DNA of 38,587 nucleotides. Origin: Terfezia claveryi. Lineage: Eukaryota > Ascomycota > Pezizomycetes > Pezizales > Pezizaceae. Positions 31,801 to 38,587 of the stretch are shown piece after piece. The notes under the pieces are model-generated. The model was not told where the DNA came from, searched no databases, and worked only from the letters and a program-made list of their open reading frames with translations. The DNA lies in contig WHUX01000354.1 in assembly GCA_015179025.1 (NCBI GenBank), positions 1 to 38,587 on the forward strand, given 5' to 3'. The position numbers were made by a program, and so were the translations under genes. The first letter of the stretch is position 1. Each line of letters begins with the position of its first letter.

Positions 31801-32649
31801 TCCATAAGGGGGGGTCTTACCTTCTACCAGCGGGATTGTGTGGTTGTATGGTCGATGGGGGGCAAGCTTCTCCGCGGCTTTTTCCGAGAACAGGTCAATA
31901 AATTCATGGTATTCCCCCGGAACCATGGATTTCCACTCCTCCTTGGATCTCGTCTTGTTAATCTCTAGGTTCACTTCATGTATGGACAGGGCATGAGCCT
32001 TCAGCTTGTGCCTTCTAGTAAGGTAAGCGAAAGCCCCTGCCCCGATAAAGCTAACATTCAGAGGTTTTTGGGGGCCAGGGGGCATCGGGGGCACAGGGGG
32101 AATCGGGGGTGGCAAGGCACACAGCCCAGTAACGGTGGCCTTCAGATTCCCGCAGTGTTTTTTGCAATACTGGCTGTTGAACTGCAGGGTATAGGAGCCA
32201 AAGCTGACCGATACATCGTGCATTCTAAGCCAGGGGATTCCGAGGACAATCGGATACTTGAGCTTTGTCACAAACATCGGGAGGGCTTCGGAGTGATCCC
32301 CGACCTGGGCAGGCACCCACGCAATATCGGTGATATCCACGGAGGAAATAGGTCGACCGTCGATGACATCCAAGACACGAGGGGTTTTGAGCTTGGACGT
32401 GGGTATAGAGAATTTACTGACAAAGGCCTGGTCAACGAATGCAATTCCTGAAGCTCCGCAATCTATAAGGGCTGATGTGGTGATTGTTCTATCATTGATT
32501 TTGAGAGAGATAGATACAACAAAATGCTCACTGAACAAGCGAGACTCGTCAAAAACAGAAGCGGAAGACACAGAAAATGCAGACAGAGATAAGTGGCCTG
32601 GGGCAGGTCCCTTGCTAGTGTCAGTAACTAGGTAAGGGACAGGGCTTTT
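28888..32649 (-). pseudogene. Inner Pol: protease, RT, RNase H, integrase, chromodomain; four stops
   Basis: It is entered by a -1 shift from Gag and is about 1,254 codons, the same as the outer copy. Domains in order: retropepsin (ALIDCGASGIAF at about 32463; VLGIPWLRMHDV), a Pro-rich spacer, RT ([20 protein letters not shown], then [32 protein letters not shown] at about 31342-31356), RNase H ([13 protein letters not shown] ... [14 protein letters not shown]), an Ala-Glu-Ala-Asn repeat linker, integrase (HPGVAKTLELL, CHVC, MDFVTGLP, SDRGPQFTSDFW, QTDGQSERMN) and chromodomain (VEEVLDSRRRYG). Stops are at 30736 (TGG-to-TAG within EEW), 30226 (CAG-to-TAG), 29275 and 29062 (TGG-to-TAG at the start of the chromodomain). 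The catalytic residues themselves remain. Confidence 0.95.
30368..30448 (-). repeat. In-frame 18-bp repeat in Pol linker, 4.5 copies
   Basis: The unit GCTTCAGCATTAGCCTCA (plus strand) encodes six residues of an AEAEAN-type run between RNase H and the integrase finger. The outer element has a shorter AEAEADAEAEAD version at the same place. Because the period is a multiple of three, length changes keep the frame. Confidence 0.9.
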
Positions 32650-33842
32650 CCCGACTCGTCCACCTCCACAATCCTAGGTTCTGGGGCGTTGGCTGGGCGG
32701 TCGGAGATGGCGTGGACGGCCAAGGAGCGGTTTTATCAAAGGGGGCAAGCCGCAATGAAGTGGTTGGCCTTCCTACAGGCTATACATAGCCCATTATTCC
32801 GGCGGTGATCTCTCTCCTCCTGGGTTAACCGTGGCCTACCTGCGGATAGGTCCATAGGTGCAGCACCACCTATAATGAGAGAGGGGTGCGCGGGTTTGTT
32901 GGCCGAGGCCGGGACTTGGGCAGGCTTAGGAGTCGGTTGCTGTAGTTGGTGTTGCTGTGGCTGATGCTGGGGTTGTGGGAGACGGGGTGCTGGCCTGTAC
33001 GTGGGGCGGTTGCGGAGCCGGGACATCCGCTGTTCCACTCGAGAAGCCTGGTCAATGAATTCGTCGAGGGTTTTGGCTTCCGGGAGGCTGACCATGGCCT
33101 GCTGGATTTCGTCATTTAGCCCTTCCTGGAATTGCTCCAGTTTGGACTGGTCATTCCATCGGACCTCCGCTGCCAGTCTCGAGAATTCTGCCACATAAGT
33201 GGACAGATCAGTGTTTTTCTGCCTGAGGGCTCGGAGGGCCCTACTGGCAGTGCCAACGGCATCGGGGTCCCCGAACGCCCTATCCAGGATTGTAAAAAGG
33301 GCCGAGATATCGTCAAGCTTGATCCCGGTTTCGAGGACATAAGGCTGGATCTGGTCGCAAGCTTTCCCCTCCAGCAAGGCGAAAACGTATGCCAGTCGAT
33401 ATTGTTCTGACGGGAATCTGGCAGAATCCCCGTTCAGCTTAAGATTTACCGCATTTTTCCAGGCTCGTAGGAGAACCCGGTCCCCATTGAACTTGGGAGG
33501 TGTTGGAATGCTTTCGGTCTTGTTGCTACTGGCTGCTGTTGGTATTGCAAGGTTCCCTAGTGCGCGGCTGAGGTTTTGGACCATAGTCCGTTCGTTGGCC
33601 AGGGCAAGGTTCAGATAGTCGAGATCGGTCTGGAGGACCGTGATCTCTTCGTCGGCGGATCTCAATTTTTGTTCAGCCACGGCCAGGCTGTTGCCGAGTT
33701 CGGCCCCAATGGCATCCATGGCCTCGAAGATGTCGATGATTTCTCGACGATAGGCATTCAATTCGTTCTGGCCTGAGGGTATAGGGGAGCTTCTCCAGGT
33801 CTGGAACCTGACGGCAGGTGGTGGGAGAGCTGCTCCTGACAT
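32628..33842 (-). CDS. Inner Gag with CCHC knuckle (stop pair just after the knuckle)
   Basis: ATG is at 33842, 37 bp into the internal region, giving 368 codons before TGA-TAA at about 32733-32738. The equivalent outer sequence reads Arg-Lys there. Residues about 30-95 form a heptad-rich coiled coil. About 115-265 is a retrotransposon-gag capsid domain (LRAWKNAVNLKL, FALLEGKACDQI, TYVAEFSRLAAEVRW, GLNDEIQQAMV). Then come a Pro/Gln-rich segment and a CCHC zinc knuckle (C-IA-C-RKAN-H-FIAA-C) that binds element RNA. After the stop pair the frame continues for about 35 codons to TAG at 32628, through the slippery site. The product assembles virus-like particles in the cytoplasm. Confidence 0.9.
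32646..32652 (-). promoter_or_regulatory. Slippery heptamer GGGAAAA, inner element (-1 frameshift)
   Basis: On the minus strand the Gag codons read tcG GGA AAA gcc, i.e. X XXY YYZ in the correct phase. A -1 slip here enters the Pol frame (GKSPVPYLV). The Gag frame ends at TAG six codons later. The same heptamer in the same phase is kept in the outer element. Confidence 0.75.
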
Positions 33843-33854
33843 GACTGCGTACCA

Positions 33855-33872
33855 GTTGGTCCAAAGGATCCA
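33855..33872 (-). promoter_or_regulatory. Candidate primer-binding site, inner element
   Basis: Six bases after the 5' LTR the minus strand reads TGGATCCTTTGG. TGG complements the CCA end of a tRNA. I cannot name the tRNA. The equivalent site follows the outer 5' LTR and is conserved. Confidence 0.4.
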
Positions 33873-33878
33873 ACGTAG

Positions 33879-34460
33879 TGTAACGAGGGCTCTGGGGGAC
33901 GAGGCGACCAAGGGGTACGCCGGGGAAGTGGCAAGGGGCAATCGCACACGTAGGAGTGCTACGTGTGTGATCGGGGAAAAGGCTAGGGTAAGACACACGT
34001 AGGAACGCTACGTGTGTGACCAGGGGAAGACTGAGACGGGGGCAAAGGCAAGAGGCAAGATGCAGAGGGCAAGGGACACGAGACACGTGGAGGCAGTTGC
34101 CGCGTGTGTCAAGGGAGGCAGCTGTACTGCAGAGTTGTTTGTTCGAGACAAGGATGTACACAAGGGAGGTGCACAAGCGCTGGGAGAAGCAAGGTCCTGT
34201 ATTGGGTATACAAGATGTTGGATGGGGATCCAACGAGAGGGCGGAGGGACGAAGATATATATACATGATTCCAGGCCAAAGCCGTGGAAGGAATAAGCTT
34301 CCCGAGATTCCTATCTCGGAAGCTAAGATAACAATCACCCATCGACGACACACGAACAAGCCTGTTCGAGTATCAAATCAAGACTACAATCAAAAATAAC
34401 GAGAGTCGGATGGAATCCCGTCTGACTCTCAAACCAGGCTAGGAAAGGACGGTTGTGACA
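33879..34460 (-). repeat. Inner element 5' LTR
   Basis: It is 582 bp, TGTCACAACC to GTTACA leftward, and about 96% identical to 28113-28694. All the hairpins listed for the 3' LTR are present with small changes. It would contain the promoter that drives gag-pol. Confidence 0.93.
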
Positions 34461-36485
34461 ATGGTCAGAGAGGACCTCGATAATCCCCTTTGCCGATTCC
34501 AGGTGTAGTCTCCATTCCTCGAATGCTCGCACAATGGCCATTAATTCCTTATCATAGATTTCGTAATTACACTCTGCCGTGGAGTGCTTTTTGGAGAAAT
34601 AGGCCACTGGGTGAAGGACTCCATCGACATACTGAGACAATATCCCCGCGGAGACATAGTCGGAGGCATCAGTTTCCATGATACATTCGCTGTCTGGGTC
34701 GAAATGGGCCAGGATCGGTGCTGAGCAGAAGGCTTCCTTAAGGTTCTGGAAGGCAAATTGGGCTTCTGGATTCTAGTTGAAGCGCCGGTCTTTTTTGGTC
34801 AGGGCGGTGAGGTGGGCTACGATCTTGAAATATCCCAGGATAAAGTGCTGGTAAAAGTTGGTGAACCCCAAGAATGCCTGGACATCCTTGAGATTCGCTG
34901 GGATTTGCCATTCCTGGACAGCGGTAACCTTGTCAGGGTCCATCCTGATACCTTCGGTGGTGATGATTAACCCCAGATACTTGACCTCCTGCACATGAAA
35001 CTTGCATTTCTCCGGTTTCAGGTATAATCCGGCCTTCTCCAGCTTCTCTAACACCTATCTCACATGGATTTTGTGTTCCGCTAGGGAGTCCGAGTATATG
35101 AGGATATCGTCCAGGTAGGCTGTGCAGAACACATCGAGGAAGTCCCGCAAGGTATCATTGATAAAGTGCTGGAAGGAGGCAGGGGCATTGGTTAGGCCAA
35201 AGGGCATCACATTATACTCAAAATGGCCATATCGTGTTCGGAAGACAGTTTTCCACTCCTCCCCCTCGGCGATCCGTACTAGGTTGTAAGCCCCTCTTAA
35301 ATCCAGTTTGGTGAACCATTTGGCCTTGGAGAGCCTGGCTAATGTCTCCTGGATTAGGGGTAGGGGGTACCTGTTTTTGACCGTTATCTCGTTTAGGCCC
35401 CGGTAATTGACACACAACCGGAGAGAGCCATCCGATTTCTTCACGAAAAGCACTGGGGCACCCGCTGGTGAAGAGCTATAGCGAATGAAGCTCTTGTTGA
35501 GGTTTTCCTCCAAGTATTTCTTCAGGGCCTCCAGCTCCACCTAGGGCATTCCGTAGAGGGGCCCATAGGGGGGGGTCTTACCCTCTACCAGCGGAATTGT
35601 ATGGTCATATGGTCGGTGGGGCGCCAGCTTCTCCGCGGCTTTTTCCGAGAACAGATCAATAAACTCATGGTATTCCTCCGGGACCATGGCCTTCCACTCC
35701 TCCTTAGGTCGCATCTTGTTGATTTCCAGGTTCACTTCATGTATGGAAAGGGCATGCGCCTTCAGCTTATGTCTCCTTGTGTGGTAAGCGAAAGCCCCTG
35801 CCCCAATAAAGCTAATATTCAGGGGCTTTGGGGGAGGTTGAACAGGGGAAGTAGAGGGAACGGGGGGAACAGGGGGAGCAGGGCAGTGAGCAGCATTGAT
35901 GTGCGCGGGCTGGTGTACCACGTGGGTTGGGTGGATTATCGGGGGTGGTAATGCACATAGCCCCGTGACGGTGATTTTTGGACCTCCACAGTTTGTTCTG
36001 CAATAATGGCTGTTGAATTGCAAGGTGTAAGAGCCGAAGCTGACTGACACATCATGCATTCTGAGCCAAGGGATCCCAAGGACAATTGGATATTTTAGTT
36101 TGGTCACAAACATTGGGAGGTCCTCCGAATGGTCTCCAATGGCACTGGGCAGACACACGAGATGGGTAATAGCCCCAGAAGAGATAGGGCGGCCGTCAAT
36201 GACATCAAGAAGGCGGGAGGTCTTTAGCTTGGAGGTTGGTATGGAGTTTTTACTGACGAAGGTCTGATCAATGAAGGCTATTCCTGAAGCACCATAATCT
36301 ATGAGAGCTGATGTTACCACTGTTTTACTATTGAATTTAACAGTTATTGGTACTACAAAATGCTCGCCAAACAAGCGAGATTCATCAATAGACATAGATG
36401 CAGGCAAGGAAAACGCAGACAAAGATAAATGACCCATGATAGGTCCCTTGCTAGTGTCAGCAACTAGGCAAGGGACTTCGCTTTT
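34461..36485 (-). pseudogene. Outer Pol, N-terminal part: protease, RT, RNase H start; three stops
   Basis: It continues from the -1 frameshift site (GKSEVPCLVADTSKG). The protease active site reads ALIDYGASGIAF (Tyr where the inner copy has Cys). The RT has [42 protein letters not shown] and [11 protein letters not shown], and RNase H has [15 protein letters not shown]. Stops lie at 35541 (after LYGMP), 35055 (CAG-to-TAG) and 34773 (TGG-to-TAG). It ends at the ATGGT duplication within LSDH and resumes at 28107. Confidence 0.94.
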
Positions 36486-37644
36486 CCCAACTCCTCTGGG
36501 GTCTCGGACACCGCATGTATGGCCAGGGAGCGATTCTTTCGAAGGGGGCAAGCCGCAATGAAGTGGTCGGCCTTCCCACAGGCTATGCATAGCCCATTAT
36601 TCCGGCGGCGATCTCTCTCCTCCTGGGTTAACCGTGGCCTACCTGCAGATAGGTCCATAGGCGCGGCACCACCTGCCACGAGAGAGGGGTGCGCGGTTTG
36701 TTGGCCGAGGCTGGGACTTGGGCAGGCTTGGGAGTCGGTTGCTGTGGTTGGTGTTGCTGTGGCTGATGCTGGGGTTGTGGGAGACGGGGTGCTGGGCTGT
36801 ATGTGGGGCGGTTGCGGAGCCAGGACATCCACTGTTCTACTCGGAAAGCCTAGTCAATGAATTCGTCGAGGGTTCTGGCTTCCAAGAGGCTGACCATGGC
36901 CTGCTGGATTTCGTCATTTAGCCCTTCCTGGAATTGCTCCAGTTTGGACTGGTCATTCCATCGGACCTCCACTGCCAGTCTCGAGAATTCTGCCACATAA
37001 GTGGACAGTTCGGTGTTTTTCTGCCTGAGGGCTCGGAGGGCCCTACTGGCAGTGCCAACGGCATCAGGGTCCCCGAACGCCCTATCCAGGATTGTAAAAA
37101 GGGCCGAGATATCGTCAAGCTTGATCCCGGTTTCGAGGACATATGGCTGGATCTGGTCGCAAGCTTTCCCCTCCAGCAAGGCGAAAACGTATGCCAGTCA
37201 ATGTTGTTCTGACGGGAATCTGGCAGAGTCCCCGTTCAGCTTGAGATTGACAGCATTTTTCCAGGCTCGTAGGCGAACCCAGTCCTCATTGAACTTGGGG
37301 GGTGTTGGAATGCTTTCGGTCTTGTTGCTACTGGCTGCTGTTGGTATTGCAAGGTTCCCTAGAACGCAGATGAGGTTTTGGACCGTAGTCCGTTCGTTGG
37401 CTAGGGCAAGGTTCAGATGGTCAAGATGGATCTGAAGGACCATGATCTCTTCGTAGCCGGATCTCAATTTTTGTTCAGCCACGGCCAGGCTGTTGCCGAG
37501 TTCGGCCCCGATGGCATCCATGGCCTCTAAGATGTCGATGATTTCTCGATGATAGGCATTCAATTCATTCTGGCCTGAGGGTATAGGGGAGCTTCTCTAG
37601 GTCTAGAACCTGATGGCAGGTGGTGGGAGAGCTGCTCCTGACAT
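36464..37644 (-). pseudogene. Outer Gag, four stops and a one-base deletion
   Basis: It has the same layout as the inner Gag, with ATG at 37644. In-frame TAGs replace the Gln and Trp codons just after AIRF (37600s), TGA replaces Arg after PSEQH (about 37199) and TAG replaces Gln after DEFID (about 36850). A one-base deletion in a GC run near 36693 shifts the frame before the knuckle, which itself is intact (C-IA-C-GKAD-H-FIAA-C). The Arg-Lys after the knuckle is preserved, unlike the inner copy. Gag ends at TAG 36464. Confidence 0.92.
36482..36488 (-). promoter_or_regulatory. Slippery heptamer GGGAAAA, outer element (-1 frameshift)
   Basis: The minus strand reads ttG GGA AAA gcg in the Gag phase, with the Pol frame open across it. 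It has the same phase and distance to the Gag stop (six codons) as in the inner element, although the surrounding codons differ. Confidence 0.75.
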
Positions 37645-37680
37645 GACTGCGTACCAGTTGGTCCAAAGGATCCAACGTAG

Positions 37681-38227
37681 TGTAACGATAGCTCTAGGGG
37701 ATAAGGCGACCAAGAGGTACACCGGGGAAGTGGCAAGGGGCAATCGTGCACGTAGGAGCGCTACGTGTGTGATCGGGGGAAAGGCTAGGGTAAGACACAT
37801 GTAGGAACACTACGTGTATGATCAGGGGGAGGCTGAGATGGGAGGCAAGGGCAAGAGGCAAGAGAGGCAGAGGGCAAGGGACACGAGACATGCGGAAGCA
37901 GTTGCCGCATGTGTCAAGGGAGGCAGCTGGGCTGCAGAGACAAGGCGAGGCAAGGCAAGGAGGTACACAAGGGAGATGCACCAACGTGGAGAGAAGCAAG
38001 GCCCTGTATTGGATATACAAGACGTTGGATGGGGATCCAACGAGAGGGCGGAGAGAGCAAGCTATATATACAGGCTTCCTTCCTGGCCAAGGCCACCGGA
38101 AGGAATAAGGTTCCCGAGACCCCTTATCTTGGGAACAGAGATAACAACGATATCAACCAACAATAACGAGAGTCAGACGGAATCCCGTCTGACTCTCAAA
38201 CCTGGCTAGGAATGGACGGTTGTGACA
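37681..38227 (-). repeat. Outer element 5' LTR
   Basis: It is 547 bp. It lacks the ACACCCGAACA hairpin segment of the inner LTRs, and where they have GAGTTGTTTGTTCGAGACAA it has a GAGACAAGGCGAGGCAAGG-type stretch instead. It carries a CATGCGG / CCGCATG hairpin near 37889-37911. Confidence 0.92.
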
Positions 38228-38232
38228 ATGGG
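38228..38232. repeat. 5-bp target duplication ATGGG, right copy (outer element)
   Basis: Identical to 25640-25644. Confidence 0.92.
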
Positions 38233-38587
38233 TTATCGTTACCTTGCTTGGCTTCCGAGATAAGGGAAGTTTATTCCTTCCGTTGCCCTGGCCCGGAATT
38301 ATATATATATAGCCCCTGTCCCTCGTACTGTCGTTGGATCCCTATCCAATGTCTTGTATACCCAATACAGGGCCTTGCTTCTCTCTATGTTGGTGCATCT
38401 CCCTTGTGCACCTCCTTGCCTTGCCTCGCCTTGTCTCTGCAGCCCAGCTGCCTCCCTTAACACATGCGGCAACTGCTTCCGCATGTCTCGTGTCCCTTGC
38501 CCTCTGCCTCTCTTGCCTCTCGCCTCGACTCTGCAGCCCTACTGCCCACCCCGCGAACCCTCCTTGCCTTGCCTTGCCTTGCCTTGC
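38233..38587 (+). repeat. Continuation of the interrupted rightward LTR
   Basis: Read in reverse complement it follows the chromovirus LTRs: GGCTTCCGAGATAAGGGAAG, TTATTCCTTCC, a TATATATA run, GTTGGATCCCTATCCAAT, GTCTTGTATACCCAATACAG, GGTGCATCTCCCTTGTGCACC and CATGCGGCAACTGCTTCCGC. It therefore lies opposite to the outer and inner elements and joins 25437-25644. The right end, with CCTTG repeats, leaves the window. Confidence 0.8.
38560..38587. repeat. (CCTTG)n microsatellite at window edge
   Basis: Five or more CCTTG units run off the end of the window. GCAAGGC-type pentamers also occur in the related LTRs (GGCGAGGCAAGGCAAGG), so this is an expansion of an LTR-internal motif. Confidence 0.8.

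Larger units (their letters stand above)
28113..34460 (-). mobile_element. Inner Ty3 chromovirus, full length, nested
   Basis: This 6,348-bp leftward element has two 582-bp LTRs (28113-28694 and 33879-34460), gag, pol, a PPT and a candidate primer-binding site. LTR-to-LTR identity is about 96% by hand comparison, with mostly transitions. Gag is nearly intact; Pol has four stops. It belongs to the same family as its host element, but its LTRs are 35 bp longer. Confidence 0.95.
25645..38227 (-). mobile_element. Outer Ty3 chromovirus, full length, split by a nested relative
   Basis: Two 547-bp LTRs (25645-26191 and 37681-38227) bound a leftward gag-pol. After subtraction of the nested element and one ATGGT duplication (6,353 bp) the element is 6,230 bp. 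The polypurine tract is next to the left LTR and the 5' LTR is on the right. The two LTRs differ visibly, and both Gag and Pol have several stops and a frameshift, so it is older than the insertion inside it and not autonomous. Confidence 0.95.

Noticed and set aside
33843..33998. Upstream extension of the inner Gag frame into the LTR
   Set aside because: The frame is open there, but the primer-binding region and LTR precede the ATG at 33842; the extension is most likely untranslated.
1..38587. Stop-codon reassignment as explanation for many in-frame stops
   Set aside because: TAA, TAG and TGA all occur, at Gln, Arg and Trp positions, and intact genes in the same window end normally; C-to-T/G-to-A mutation explains them more simply.

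Overview
The window looks like a repeat-rich, gene-poor stretch of a filamentous fungal genome, most likely an ascomycete. The reasons are short introns (47-71 bp) with GTATG/GTAAGT-type donors and CTAAC/CTAAT-like branch points, a Ty3 chromovirus, an intron-containing hAT transposase, a Plavaka-type DNA transposase and a LINE. Decay is mainly by nonsense changes that fit C-to-T (or G-to-A) mutation at CAG, CAA, CGA and TGG codons, as repeat-induced point mutation or cytosine deamination would give. I see no tRNA, rRNA, CRISPR or ordinary housekeeping gene.

Left third (1-9.7 kb). Decaying tandem repeats (454-1162) are followed by an old leftward gag-protease reading frame (about 1650-7150). 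A 2,790-bp hAT element (3133-5922) is inserted in it, with perfect 16-bp terminal inverted repeats and an 8-bp target duplication. Removing the hAT plus one duplication restores the gag frame exactly. More minisatellites, a 74-bp direct repeat and a Ty1/copia RNase H relic follow.

Middle (9.7-25.4 kb). A rightward LINE is split in two: an ORF1/gag-like frame (9767-13456) and an endonuclease plus reverse transcriptase frame (23401-25436). The intervening roughly 9.9 kb appears to be one large Plavaka/CACTA-like DNA transposon. It has inverted subterminal repeats, a degraded transposase (20026-22965), a possible small spliced gene (about 18.6-19.5 kb), a foldback element, and two leftward genes that have NOT been broken: a spliced DUF6532-like gene (14519-16000) and a 395-codon ORF of unknown family (16214-17401). 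These two intact cargo genes inside a ruined element are the best candidates for something undescribed.

Right third (25.4-38.6 kb). The LINE is interrupted at 25437 by a rightward LTR. That LTR is interrupted by a leftward Ty3 chromovirus (25645-38227, duplication ATGGG). That element is in turn interrupted in its RNase H region by a younger relative (28113-34460, duplication ATGGT). Both chromoviruses encode Gag with a CCHC knuckle and Pol with protease, RT, RNase H, integrase and a C-terminal chromodomain. In both, Gag and Pol are joined by a -1 frameshift at a conserved GGGAAAA slippery heptamer. Their LTRs contain a series of hairpins, at least one of which changes sequence between subfamilies while keeping its pairing.
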